A stretch of 51,313 nt of DNA from Pluralibacter sp. (lineage in GTDB: Bacteria > Pseudomonadota > Gammaproteobacteria > Enterobacterales > Enterobacteriaceae), in contig NZ_JAFAGS010000131.1 in NCBI RefSeq assembly GCF_019237635.1, forward strand, positions 1 through 51,313. The letters run 5' to 3'. The translations under genes were made by a program, and so were the position numbers. Positions within the stretch are counted from its first letter, which is position 1. Each line of letters begins with the position of its first letter. Positions 15,987 to 24,490 of this stretch are shown here, piece after piece. Below the pieces are notes generated by a model, which had not been told where the DNA came from, did not search any database, and saw only the letters and a list, made by a program, of their open reading frames with translations.

Positions 15987-17078
15987 TTATATGACGATTA
16001 AGTCAGCATCCAGCGCGCCCGCTTCGTCCAGCGCTTGCAAAATGGACATCAGATCGCTTGGCGTGGCGCCCAGCTCATTCAATGACTTGACTATCTTGTC
16101 CAGAGAGGTGCCTTCTGGCATGACGGTGATTCGCGCCTGCTGTTCCGTCATATTCACCGTTGAACGGCGAACTTTCTCCGTCGTCCCCCCGGCCAGCGCA
16201 TTCGGTTGGCTCACCTGGGTATCTTCACTTATCGCCACCGTCAGGTTGCCATGGGTGACCGCGGCTTTTCTCACATAGACGGTATCGCTCATCACGACAG
16301 TGCCCGTCCGGCTGTTCAGCACGACACGCGGGCGCAGACGCCCTTCCTGAATCTGCAACTCTTCCAGCATCGCGAGAAAATTCACCCGCATACTGGGATC
16401 GGTCGGTGCCTTGACCCGCACCGAGCCTGCGTTATAGGCCGAGGCGACCCCGCCGCCGAACCGGGCGGTAATCGCCCTTTCAATATTGCGCGCCGAATTG
16501 AAGCTCGGCGTCTTGAGGTTCAGGTTGACGTAGGCGTTCTCCGTGAAGTGGGAAGGCACCGCCTTTTCCACCACGGCGCCGCCCGGGATCCGGCCGACCG
16601 TCGGGACGTTCACCGTCACGCTGGAGCCATCGCTCCCCTGGGCAGACGCGCCGCCCACCACCAGGTTGCCCTGGGCGAAGGCATACACCTCGCCATCCAC
16701 CCCGTAGAGCGGCGTCAGCAACAGGGTGCCGCCGCGCAGGCTCTTGGCGTCGCCGACGGAGGAGACGGTGATATCAATCACCTGACCCGGAGAGGTCACA
16801 TTGCTGATTTCCGCATGAATGGAGACCGCCGCAACGTTCTTGGTTTTGGCCTGGTTCTCCTCCTGGATCCCGAACTGGCGCAGCATGTTGCTCATGGACT
16901 GCGCCGTAAAGGTCACCTGGTTACGGTCCCCGGAGCCATCCAGCCCGACCACCAGCCCATAACCCACCAACTGGTTTTTCCGCTCTCCGCCGATCTCCAC
17001 CAGGTTCAGCAGCGGCGTCGCCTTGGCCTGCACGAACGCAGGCAGCAGGGCCAGCCAACATATCAACACAATGCGCAT
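15987..17078 (-). CDS. flgI: flagellar P-ring protein FlgI
   Basis: 363 aa with a Sec signal peptide (MRIVLICWLALLPAFVQA). The mature protein starts near ATPLLNLVEIGGERKNQLVG and contains YGLVVGLDGSGDR and the C-terminal SLNELGATPSDLMSILQAL. FlgI assembles into the periplasmic P ring around the rod with help from FlgA. I chose the ATG at 17078 because GAGG lies seven bases upstream and it places the signal peptide at the start; an ATG at 17090 is also in frame. It follows flgH closely. Confidence 0.92.
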   Translation of the reverse strand: MRIVLICWLALLPAFVQAKATPLLNLVEIGGERKNQLVGYGLVVGLDGSGDRNQVTFTAQSMSNMLRQFGIQEENQAKTKNVAAVSIHAEISNVTSPGQVIDITVSSVGDAKSLRGGTLLLTPLYGVDGEVYAFAQGNLVVGGASAQGSDGSSVTVNVPTVGRIPGGAVVEKAVPSHFTENAYVNLNLKTPSFNSARNIERAITARFGGGVASAYNAGSVRVKAPTDPSMRVNFLAMLEELQIQEGRLRPRVVLNSRTGTVVMSDTVYVRKAAVTHGNLTVAISEDTQVSQPNALAGGTTEKVRRSTVNMTEQQARITVMPEGTSLDKIVKSLNELGATPSDLMSILQALDEAGALDADLIVI

Positions 17079-17092
17079 GCTTTGCCTCATGA

Positions 17093-17776
17093 TCAGATCG
17101 GGCTCAAAGGACTGTAGAAAAATTTGGTCAGCCAACCCGGATTGTTACTATCCGCCATGGTTCCCCGACCGGTATAGCTGATACGGGCATCCGCAAGACG
17201 CTGGGAGGAAACCCGGTTCAGGCCATCAATATCCTCGACCCGCACCAGTCCGCTGAGACGGATATACTCATCGCCCTGGTTGAGTTTGAGCCATTTCTCG
17301 CCCCGCACCTGCAAATTGCCGTTGGGCAGCACACTGGCCACCACCACGGTAATCGCGCCCTGTAATGAGTTCTTCTGCGAACTCTGAGCGCTGCCATCAA
17401 AATCACGATTGGCGTTGATGTTTCCGGAAAAATTCTTCGGGGTGCCTGAGCTTGTGCTGGAATCCCCGCCAATGGAGGCATCGCTGCTCTTACCATAGCG
17501 AGTGTCCGCCTGCTTGCTGGACGTGGTTTTTTCATCCAGGGAAACCGTCAGCATGTCGCCAACCCGGTAGGCACGCCGGTCCTGGAACAGGGTCATGACG
17601 TAGCTGCGGTTATACAAGGTTCCCTGGCTTGCATAGGTGACCGGCTGGGACTCCAGTTGCGGCGGGGCAAAACTCTCCTCTTCCGGCGGATTTTGCGATT
17701 CAGGCGCGCGCGGCGCGCACCCCTGCATCAACAGCCCCATCACCACCAGGGCGCACCCTTTGGGCCAATTACTCAT
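17093..17776 (-). CDS. flgH: flagellar L-ring lipoprotein FlgH
   Basis: 227 aa. The lipoprotein signal peptide ends in the lipobox LLMQ-GC with the acylated Cys at about residue 20. The mature part has the FlgH pattern: SYVMTLFQDRRAYRVGDMLT, ITVVVASVLPNGNLQVRGEK, LSGLVRVEDIDGLNRVSSQR and the end GWLTKFFYSPLSPI. FlgH forms the outer-membrane L ring. Length is typical (E. coli 232). It lies eight bases after flgG. Confidence 0.94.
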   Translation of the reverse strand: MSNWPKGCALVVMGLLMQGCAPRAPESQNPPEEESFAPPQLESQPVTYASQGTLYNRSYVMTLFQDRRAYRVGDMLTVSLDEKTTSSKQADTRYGKSSDASIGGDSSTSSGTPKNFSGNINANRDFDGSAQSSQKNSLQGAITVVVASVLPNGNLQVRGEKWLKLNQGDEYIRLSGLVRVEDIDGLNRVSSQRLADARISYTGRGTMADSNNPGWLTKFFYSPLSPI

Positions 17777-17784
17777 GTTATTCC

Positions 17785-18570
17785 TTACAGCATCCGGTTG
17801 AGGGTCTGCAGCATCTCATCGGCTGCGGTCATCACCTTGGCATTCATCTCGTAGGCCCGCTGGGTCGCTATCATGTCGACCATCTCCTGCGCCACGTTGA
17901 CGTTAGCGCCTTCCAGCGTTCCCTGTTTGACGGTGCCGAAATAGTCCTCACCCGGAACCCCTTCAGTCGGCGCGCCGGAGCCCTGAGTTTCAAGGAAAAG
18001 GTTTCCGCCGATAGGCTCCAGCCCCCCGGAGTTGATAAAACTGGCCAACGTAATGTTGCCCAGTTCTTCCGGTTCAGCCGAACCTGCGACCACGGCGGAG
18101 ACGGTTCCATCAGTCCCGATGCTGATCCCCGTCGCATTCTCAGGAATCGTTATCTGGGGAATCAAAGGCAGACCCGCCGCGTTGACCAGCATGCCGTCGC
18201 TGTTGATATGGAACTGCCCGTCACGGGTATAGGCCGTGGTGCCGTCCGGCATCTCTATCTGAAAGAAACCTTTGCCGATGATAGAGACATCGGTCTCAGC
18301 GCCTGTGGTCAGCGCGGAGCCCTGCACAAACATCTTCTGGGTGCCCATCACCTGGACGCCAGTGCCAATCTGCAAACCGTTCGGACGCTGGTTCTGCGCA
18401 TCCATCTGCGCGCCTGCCTGGAACTGCTTTTGATAGAAAAGATCGTTGAAAACGGTCCTGTCTTTCTTGAAGGCAATGGTGTTAACGTTCGCCAGGTTGT
18501 TGGAGATGACCGTCATCTTGGCGTCCTGGGCAGTCAGACCTGTCTGACTAACAAAAAGGGTACCTTGCAT
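17785..18570 (-). CDS. flgG: distal rod protein FlgG
   Basis: 261 aa, the usual length. The rod N-terminus SQTGLTAQDAKMTVISNNLA-NVNT and the C-terminal VNVAQEMVDMIATQRAYEMN followed by DEMLQTLNRML are diagnostic. FlgG makes the distal rod through the P and L rings. It lies 22 bases after flgF in the operon. Confidence 0.94.
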   Translation of the reverse strand: MQGTLFVSQTGLTAQDAKMTVISNNLANVNTIAFKKDRTVFNDLFYQKQFQAGAQMDAQNQRPNGLQIGTGVQVMGTQKMFVQGSALTTGAETDVSIIGKGFFQIEMPDGTTAYTRDGQFHINSDGMLVNAAGLPLIPQITIPENATGISIGTDGTVSAVVAGSAEPEELGNITLASFINSGGLEPIGGNLFLETQGSGAPTEGVPGEDYFGTVKQGTLEGANVNVAQEMVDMIATQRAYEMNAKVMTAADEMLQTLNRML

Positions 18571-18592
18571 AATTTTCTCACTTCATTCGTTA

Positions 18593-19330
18593 TCAGACCG
18601 GGCGGATCAGACGCGTCGACGCCTGGCTGAGCTCTTCCGCTGTTTTCATCATCTTGACCTGGAGTTCAAACTGACGACTGGTGCTCAGGATGGCGACCAT
18701 CTCTTCAACCGGATTCACATTACTGGCTTCCAGGAAACCGCTCGCCACCGCCACGCTGTCATCCGCGGGCAGCGAGGCATTTGCGGTGCGGGGACGGAAG
18801 AAACCATCTGCATCCTTGACCAGATCCGCGGCATTGGGCTTCACCCGCTTCAGGGTGGCGACTTCCAACAGCACCTCGCCGCCGGAGTCGGGAACGATGC
18901 TGACCCGCCCCTGTTCGGTGATGTTGACAGACCGGAAATCAGGCACTTCAATCGGTTGACCATCCATATCCAGAACCGGGTACTGATCCAGCATCAGGGT
19001 GCCCCGCTCGTTGATATGCAGAGCGCCAGCGCGGGTATAGCGTTCCTGACCGTTGACCTCCACCGCCAGCATGCCCTCGCCGCGGATGCCAATATCCAGT
19101 TCATTCCCGGTATGCTCGAGCGCGCCCGGCGCAAACCTGCTGCCGATCCCCATAGGCACGGCCATCTGCCGGGTGGCAAAGCCGTCCCCTCCGACGGCAT
19201 AGTTGCGGGCGCGCTCATAATCGGCGCGAAAACCGGTGGTGTTGACGTTGGCAAGGTTGTTCGCGTGCACCTGCTGGGACAACATGCTGCGATTCGCACC
19301 GCTCATGGCGGTGTAGATCAACTTATCCAT
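18593..19330 (-). CDS. flgF: proximal rod protein FlgF
   Basis: 245 aa. It begins MDKLIYTAMSGANRSMLSQQ and continues VHANNLANVNTTGFRADYER, the rod/hook family signature; the C-terminus NPVEEMVAILSTSRQFELQV and MKTAEELSQAS is typical. FlgF is one of the proximal rod subunits. Its start overlaps the flgE stop by one base. Confidence 0.93.
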   Translation of the reverse strand: MDKLIYTAMSGANRSMLSQQVHANNLANVNTTGFRADYERARNYAVGGDGFATRQMAVPMGIGSRFAPGALEHTGNELDIGIRGEGMLAVEVNGQERYTRAGALHINERGTLMLDQYPVLDMDGQPIEVPDFRSVNITEQGRVSIVPDSGGEVLLEVATLKRVKPNAADLVKDADGFFRPRTANASLPADDSVAVASGFLEASNVNPVEEMVAILSTSRQFELQVKMMKTAEELSQASTRLIRPV

Positions 19331-20553
19331 CAGATGGCCTGCATTAACACTTGATCAAGCTGGCTCTGCACCGCGATAGCCTTGGTGTTCGCCTGGTAGT
19401 TACGCTGTACTTCCATCATGTAAACCATTTCGGCGGTCACGTTGGTCGTGGAGTTTTGCAGCGACTGGGATTCAATCTCACCGTATACCCCGGTTCCTGG
19501 CGTGCCGTAGAGCGGCATCCCGGATGTGGACGTCTGGGTCCAGCTGGTGTTGTCTGCGACAGCCAGGGCTTCCGGGTTCGGGAAGGTCGCCAGCACGATC
19601 TGCCCTTGCAGCATCGTTTCGCCGTTGGAGTAGGTCGCATAGATGTTGCCGTACTCATCCACTGTCACGCCGGTCTGATCGCCTGCCGGGTAACCGTTAG
19701 AGGAGTTCAGCTGGTTACTGAACGGCGCTGCATACTGGGTGGTTTGCGTCAGATCGACATCAATGGTCAGCGTACTGGCGCCACTAAGCAGAGGGTCGCC
19801 TTCAGGAATGCTCAGGGTGAAGTTGCCGCCGGAAACCAGGTTGCCGTTGGCATCGAATACCAGTTGTTGCGGTCCAGCAGGCGTGCAATAAGCGTTTGCA
19901 TCCTGGCCATCGACATACACCTGCACTTCCCAGGTGCCGTCCGCCGTCTTGGTGTAGTACTGGGAGACGGTGTGCTGGTTGCCCATGGAGTCATAGACCA
20001 CGGTGGAGTTGGTGCTGTGATAGCTGTTCGGATCGGCCGGATCAAACGGGACGGTGGTGCGGTCAATCACCTCTTCGCTCTGATCCAGGTTCATCCCCAA
20101 ATCGATATCGCTGGTCGACTGCGGCGGCATGGAGCCGCTTTTCAGCTGCAGATCGCCCAGTTGGCCGGTCATGATGTTGCCGTTGGCGTCGACCGGATAC
20201 CCCTGTACCCGGTTGCCATTGCTGTCGACGATGTAGCCGTCTTCATCCTGATGGAAGTTACCGGCGCGGGTGTAATACGTCTGACCATCACTGCCCTGGG
20301 TGATGAAGAACCCATCCCCGGTGATCGCCATATCGAGGTCGCGCCCGGTGAATGTGGTGGTGCCCAGTGCGGAGAAGTTCTGGGTGGTGTAGCCCGACGA
20401 TACCCCTGCCGCCTGACCGCCTGCATAGAGGGCCGAGAAGGTGGTGGTCGACTCCATGTAGCCAACGGTTGCGGCGTTGGCGATATCCATACTGATGGTG
20501 TTCAGGCTCTGGCTGGCGGCGTTCAGGCCGCTTACCGAGATTGCGTAACTCAT
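19330..20553 (-). CDS. flgE: flagellar hook protein FlgE
   Basis: 407 aa, matching E. coli FlgE (402). The N-terminal MSYAISVSGLNAASQSLNTI followed by MDIANAATVGYMESTTTFSA and the C-terminal NVTAEMVYMMEVQRNYQANT are the hook signature. It builds the curved hook under FlgD; its length is set by FliK. It overlaps flgD by four bases. The centre is rich in Asp, Thr and Gly with calcium-site-like DANGN loops. Confidence 0.94.
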   Translation of the reverse strand: MSYAISVSGLNAASQSLNTISMDIANAATVGYMESTTTFSALYAGGQAAGVSSGYTTQNFSALGTTTFTGRDLDMAITGDGFFITQGSDGQTYYTRAGNFHQDEDGYIVDSNGNRVQGYPVDANGNIMTGQLGDLQLKSGSMPPQSTSDIDLGMNLDQSEEVIDRTTVPFDPADPNSYHSTNSTVVYDSMGNQHTVSQYYTKTADGTWEVQVYVDGQDANAYCTPAGPQQLVFDANGNLVSGGNFTLSIPEGDPLLSGASTLTIDVDLTQTTQYAAPFSNQLNSSNGYPAGDQTGVTVDEYGNIYATYSNGETMLQGQIVLATFPNPEALAVADNTSWTQTSTSGMPLYGTPGTGVYGEIESQSLQNSTTNVTAEMVYMMEVQRNYQANTKAIAVQSQLDQVLMQAI

Positions 20554-21401
20554 AGTTTCGTATCCTCTGTGGTATCGTCCCCTCCTTGTGTCGGAGGAGC
20601 ACTGATCTTCGAAATATCAAACAACGGCACCATGCCGACCCCTTCGACATCCAGCATCAGACCTTCCTGTCCTTTGAGGGTCACGGAGTTCACAACGCCG
20701 CTGAAATAGGTCGGTGTGGTGCCAATTTCGTCACCGATGACCGTCTCGGCCTCAATGCGATACTCGCCCGCTGGCAGCCCCAGGACATTGCCATCCAGCG
20801 TAAAGCTGACCTCGCCTGCCGTCTGCGGCCCCAGGGTGACGGTGCCCACTTCTGCGTCGAACTCGTCATAGATCCGAATGCTGACGTTGTCGTAGTCCTT
20901 ATCCAGCACCAGCTCCCCTTCCAGTAAGGTATCAGGGCCCAGCGTGACCGAGTCATCCGGCGCGGTCACCGTGTTGCCGATCAACTGCTCGGTCGATACC
21001 ACGAGGTTGTTCTCTTCGACGGCATAGAGGGCATTCATCGTCATGCGCATGTATTCCATACTGGTCACCTGCGCGAACATCGCCATCTGGGTCACAAACT
21101 CGGTACTGTCGACCGGGTTGGTGGGGTCCTGATAGGTCAACTGCGCCAGCATCAGCTCGACAAACACGTTGGCCACCTGAGGCGGCGCGGTACTTTCCCC
21201 CGAATCAGAGCCATCGCTCGGGTCTTCCGGCTCCTCTGGGGTGGACTCGGTCACCGCCGCCGTGGGCGGCGGCGTCGCAGACTGGGGACTGGAGGTGCTT
21301 GCCGGCGCCACCATACTGTTGACCTGAGACAGCATGTTCGGTGAGCCCGGCAGGCGGTTACCCGGATAGGTACTCATGGGATTGAGAGCCGCCAGGTTCA
21401 T
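20550..21401 (-). CDS. flgD: hook-cap scaffold protein FlgD
   Basis: 283 aa, longer than E. coli FlgD (231). The extra length lies in a Ser/Pro/Thr/Glu-rich N-terminal part (res. ~20-75). The conserved core ANVFVELMLAQLTYQDPTNP and DSTEFVTQMAMFAQVTSMEY identifies FlgD; a FlgD Ig-like domain follows (IRIYDEFDAEVGTVTLGPQT, LPAGEYRIEAE). It caps the hook during assembly and is shed. It overlaps flgC by one base and flgE by four. Confidence 0.92.
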   Translation of the reverse strand: MNLAALNPMSTYPGNRLPGSPNMLSQVNSMVAPASTSSPQSATPPPTAAVTESTPEEPEDPSDGSDSGESTAPPQVANVFVELMLAQLTYQDPTNPVDSTEFVTQMAMFAQVTSMEYMRMTMNALYAVEENNLVVSTEQLIGNTVTAPDDSVTLGPDTLLEGELVLDKDYDNVSIRIYDEFDAEVGTVTLGPQTAGEVSFTLDGNVLGLPAGEYRIEAETVIGDEIGTTPTYFSGVVNSVTLKGQEGLMLDVEGVGMVPLFDISKISAPPTQGGDDTTEDTKL

Positions 21402-21832
21402 CAGACCCTGTCTCCTAAGCGCAGCAGACTCTGCTGCATGCTTTTCGCCTGGTTGAGCATCTCGACGTTGGCCTCATAGTTACGCGAGGCGGAGAGCATG
21501 TCCGCCATCTCCTCGACCACATTGACGTTGGAGTAGTAGACATACCCCTCCTTGTCTGCCAACGGGTTATCCGGCTCGTGACGTTTTTGTACGGGCTGAT
21601 CCGTTTGCACTATCCCCTGTACCGTCACCCCGGCCGACGCGGCGCGTTCGGTGACGCTCAGGGTAGGATCGTTGTAAATGGTGCTAAAAACCGGCTTCAG
21701 GGAGCGATAAGCCCCGGCTTCGCTGCCGCTGATGGCGTCGGCATTGGCCAGGTTGCTCGAGATGGTGTTAAGCCTCAGGCTGTTTGCGTTGATGGCAGTA
21801 CCGGCGATGTCGTAAATTTTTCCGAAGGACAT
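21401..21832 (-). CDS. flgC: proximal rod protein FlgC
   Basis: 143 aa (E. coli 134). It begins MSFGKIYDIAGTAINANSLR and continues NTISSNLANADAISGSEAGA; the end has NVNVVEEMADMLSASRNYEA and KSMQQSLLRLGDRV. I placed the start at 21832, where the FlgC N-terminus begins; the open frame reaches 22000 but that would run through the end of flgB. It sits 40 bases after flgB and overlaps flgD by one base. Confidence 0.92.
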   Translation of the reverse strand: MSFGKIYDIAGTAINANSLRLNTISSNLANADAISGSEAGAYRSLKPVFSTIYNDPTLSVTERAASAGVTVQGIVQTDQPVQKRHEPDNPLADKEGYVYYSNVNVVEEMADMLSASRNYEANVEMLNQAKSMQQSLLRLGDRV

Positions 21833-21872
21833 AGCGTATTTCTGTCTCGTCTTGCTGGTTAATGTGGAGTGA

Positions 21873-22259
21873 TTACTTGCCATCAATGGCAGTCGCAAGT
21901 CCGTTGAACTTGCCGTTGAGGAATTCCAGGCTGGTCTGGAAATCCATTGAATTCTCAGCAACCCGCGCCTGTTCGATACCGGCTTCGACCGTGTTGCCAT
22001 CGCGGCTCACCTGCCAGGGCTGCCGATATTTCAGGTTCATCCCGGTCTGGGTCATGCTCATTGCCGGGACAGGCGCGACAATGTCATCAGGGGAGGAACC
22101 ACGGCCCTCGGGAACCGCGAGACGAAACTCCAGATCCCGCGCCGCGTAGTTAGGGGTATCAGCATTGGCTAGATTACTGGCGAGGACCCTGCTACGCTCA
22201 ACGCGAAAATTGAGCGCCTCTGGATGAATGCCAAGCGCCTTTTCGAAACTTATTCCCAT
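21873..22259 (-). CDS. flgB: proximal rod protein FlgB
   Basis: 128 aa. N-terminus MGISFEKALGIHPEALNFRV followed by ERSRVLASNLANADTPNYAA with ARDLEF; the end has SMDFQTSLEFLNGKFNGL. FlgB is the innermost proximal rod subunit. It has a strong GGAGGAGG ribosome-binding site and a consensus sigma-54 promoter 56 bases upstream, so it heads the 11- or 12-gene operon running to 12053. It is transcribed divergently from flgA. Confidence 0.94.
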   Translation of the reverse strand: MGISFEKALGIHPEALNFRVERSRVLASNLANADTPNYAARDLEFRLAVPEGRGSSPDDIVAPVPAMSMTQTGMNLKYRQPWQVSRDGNTVEAGIEQARVAENSMDFQTSLEFLNGKFNGLATAIDGK

Positions 22260-22287
22260 CCATCCTCCTCCTTACAGTTCAGTAGAG

Positions 22288-23157
22288 ATGAAACGACATA
22301 CACCACCACTCTTAGCAATTCTCGTGCCAACAAATTTTATCTGTCGCTTCTCCCGGCTAACGACACGGCGGAAGGCGGGTTTGTTGTGCCGCAGTCTCGC
22401 AGTGTGGTTATGTCTGTTGGTCTCGCCAGCCGTGGTGGCCGCTGCGACGCCAGCGGCGCAAAATCCGCCGCCGGCGCCCGGCGTTGATACCGGAGCCCTG
22501 AAGCAATTTGTCAGCGCCTACTGGCAACAGCGTTTCCTCCAGCACGCCGGGCGCGTCAACTGGCGCGATTACCAGTGGCAGATTGAGGTCGTCATCCCCG
22601 ATGCGGTCAGTAAGCTTCCTCCCTGCCGTCAGCCCTACCAGGCCGAGGATGCCCAGACGAATCTGCCCATTGGTCGACAACCCCTGCGCGTACGCTGCCC
22701 AGACTCCCCCGGCTGGCTGGTAACGACCCGTAGCCAGATCTCGGTTTTAATGCCCGTCGTGGTTACCAGGAACGCGCTCAGCCAGGACCACGTTTTGCAG
22801 GCGAGCGACCTCGCGGTCACCCAAATTCTGCTGACGGCCCAACAGGACGATGTCCTGATCGATCCGGCTCAGGCCATCGGTCGGCGTCCGCTGAGGTCAT
22901 TGCGGGCAGGTCAGCCCGTGCGTAACAGACTGCTCGAAGCGGCCATGCTCGTGCGCAAAGGCGATAAAGTGCACCTGACGCTGGCCGACGGGGATATGTC
23001 CATATCCATGGCAGGGATAGCCCTGCAGGATGGGCAGAAGGGGGAAATCATCGGCGTGAAAAATGAAAAAAGCGGAAAAGTTATTTCCGCTGCGGTATCC
23101 GCTCCCGGTCAGTTGCTGATTTCCAATGAAGCCCCGGCGGCGGTTGCGTCAAAATAA
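22288..23157 (+). CDS. flgA: P-ring assembly chaperone FlgA
   Basis: 289 aa from this ATG. The C-terminal SAF domain (res. ~160-285: RNALSQDHVLQASDLAVTQI, IGRRPLRSLRAGQPVRNRLL, LVRKGDKVHLTLADGDMSIS, EIIGVKNEKSGKVI) identifies FlgA, the periplasmic chaperone for P-ring subunit FlgI. The start is unsettled. From 22288 the hydrophobic signal core (LAVWLCLLVSPAVVAAA) begins only after ~40 residues. TTG codons at 22381 and 22384 have GGAAGG at 5-8 bases and would give a normal signal peptide (about 258 aa), so they may be the true start. The flgB sigma-54 promoter lies inside the ATG-to-TTG stretch on the other strand, which also favours the later start. Confidence 0.87.
   Translation: MKRHTPPLLAILVPTNFICRFSRLTTRRKAGLLCRSLAVWLCLLVSPAVVAAATPAAQNPPPAPGVDTGALKQFVSAYWQQRFLQHAGRVNWRDYQWQIEVVIPDAVSKLPPCRQPYQAEDAQTNLPIGRQPLRVRCPDSPGWLVTTRSQISVLMPVVVTRNALSQDHVLQASDLAVTQILLTAQQDDVLIDPAQAIGRRPLRSLRAGQPVRNRLLEAAMLVRKGDKVHLTLADGDMSISMAGIALQDGQKGEIIGVKNEKSGKVISAAVSAPGQLLISNEAPAAVASK
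22315..22330 (-). promoter_or_regulatory. sigma-54 promoter of the flgB operon
   Basis: Minus strand reads TTGGCACGAGAATTGC, an essentially perfect -24/-12 sigma-54 element (GG, ten bases, GC). The start point would fall near 22303, 44 bases before the flgB ATG. Confidence 0.88.
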
Positions 23158-23162
23158 AAAAC

Positions 23163-23176
23163 GGCATGGTTCTTGC
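23163..23176 (+). promoter_or_regulatory. sigma-54 promoter of maf
   Basis: GGCATGGTTCTTGC: GG and GC spaced by ten bases, with a TTGC -12 block. It sits in the 52-base gap between flgA and maf, with an expected start near 23188 and the maf ATG at 23210. This ties the glycosyltransferase to the sigma-54 flagellar regulon. Confidence 0.8.
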
Positions 23177-23209
23177 TTAGCTTCCCGATTTTGACGGGGA
23201 GCCCACACG

Positions 23210-24490
23210 ATGTCTGATGAACGTCTGACCCAACACCTTGCCATCATTGCCCGCCGCTGGCCGACGCTGGCAACGACGCTCGCGCAGACTCAGCCTCTGT
23301 CAGCCGCCAGCATCATGGAGGGGCATTGCGGCACGCTGCTTATCGACGGCATCCAGCTCACCAGCCGCCATGACCGGGCCGCAGAAGCGCGCCAGCAGGC
23401 CAATAGCCTGCCGGCAAAATCACACCTGAGTCTCTATGGCGCCGGGCTTGGCGATCTACCCCGCGAGTTGCTGCGCCGCCCCGCGCTGGCGCATCTTGAT
23501 GTCTTCATCATGAACCGCGAGCTGTTCGTACTCACGCTTTCGCTGTTGGAGAATCAGGACTGGTTACAGGATCCCAGAGTCTGTCTGGCGTTGGCTGCCG
23601 ACGAAGAGGAAATCCGCCTCCCCTTCTTTGCGTTACCCGCCGAATTGCGTCTGGCGGAAGATAAAGCGAGCCGGATACGCGACCGCCTCATCAGGGAAAT
23701 GACGCTTCCCCATACCAATCGTCGTTATGAACAGCATCTTCCCCAGCTGCGCCAGCGCCTTGCCGATAATCACTCTTTGTTGCGGCAGGACGGCGATGTC
23801 GCCGCGCTCTTCGGCAGCGCCCCGGGTCGTGCGGCATTCGTCATCGGGGCCGGTCCGACGCTGAAAGTGCATTTATCCCGCTTACACGCCTTGCAGCATC
23901 ATCCCGCACGGCCGCTATTGATCGCTGTCGATACCGCCTGCCGGGCGCTGTTTGCGCACGACATCCGGCCAGACTGGGTCGTTTCCATCGACCACCTTAT
24001 TGATGAAGAAAAACTTCCGCCCGCCGATTGCGGGCTCGTCTATTTCCCTCTGGTGCCTACCCGAACGTTAAAGGCCTGGCGCGGCCAGCGTCTGGCGGCC
24101 TATTCCAGTAGCCCGCTGTACCAAACGTTGTGCAAAACGCAGCCAAAAGCCATGCTTTATTCCGGCGGGAGCGTCATCCATCCCGCCGTTGATCTGGCCG
24201 TACAGATGGGGTGCCATGAGGTCACTCTGCTGGGCGCAGATTTCGCTTTTCCTGGAGGGGAAACCCATACCGGCTGGGCGGTGGGGGCGTTGAATACGAC
24301 GCTTGAGCAAGCCAGGCATTGGGCGATGGATGGACACGAGAGGCGCATCAGCACCAATATCAGCTTCACGGGCTATCGTATCCAGCTTGAGCGCTATATT
24401 GCCGCGCATCCCGAGGTCCGTTTTTACAACGGCAGCCGGGAAGGCGCCGCCATCGCGGGCTGCCGCTATCATCCGGAGTTCACCCTATGA
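23210..24490 (+). CDS. maf: Maf-type flagellin glycosyltransferase (motility associated factor)
   Basis: 426 aa. The C-terminal half has the Maf central domain pattern: AAFVIGAGPTLKVHL at 208-222, LIAVDTACRALFAHDI at 237-252, PDWVVSIDH at 254-262, LYSGGSVIHPAVDLAVQMGC at 316-335 and VTLLGADFAFPGGETHTGW at 338-356. Maf proteins transfer nonulosonic acids (pseudaminic or legionaminic type) onto flagellin Ser/Thr before export. Here maf lies inside the flagellar locus with its own sigma-54 promoter, and a GT80 sialyltransferase-like gene sits beside the flagellin gene. GGGAG provides the ribosome-binding site. The stop overlaps the next small ORF (ATGA). It is shorter than the ~600-aa Maf of Campylobacter or Aeromonas. 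Confidence 0.85.
   Translation: MSDERLTQHLAIIARRWPTLATTLAQTQPLSAASIMEGHCGTLLIDGIQLTSRHDRAAEARQQANSLPAKSHLSLYGAGLGDLPRELLRRPALAHLDVFIMNRELFVLTLSLLENQDWLQDPRVCLALAADEEEIRLPFFALPAELRLAEDKASRIRDRLIREMTLPHTNRRYEQHLPQLRQRLADNHSLLRQDGDVAALFGSAPGRAAFVIGAGPTLKVHLSRLHALQHHPARPLLIAVDTACRALFAHDIRPDWVVSIDHLIDEEKLPPADCGLVYFPLVPTRTLKAWRGQRLAAYSSSPLYQTLCKTQPKAMLYSGGSVIHPAVDLAVQMGCHEVTLLGADFAFPGGETHTGWAVGALNTTLEQARHWAMDGHERRISTNISFTGYRIQLERYIAAHPEVRFYNGSREGAAIAGCRYHPEFTL

Noticed and set aside
16206-17117. A 303-codon plus-strand open frame opposite flgI
   Set aside because: His/Arg-rich translation typical of an antisense shadow; flgI is unambiguous on the other strand.
19351-20709. A 452-codon plus-strand open frame opposite flgE/flgD
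   Set aside because: It runs antisense through two clear hook genes, has no ribosome-binding site or recognisable domain, and follows from their GC-rich codon pattern.
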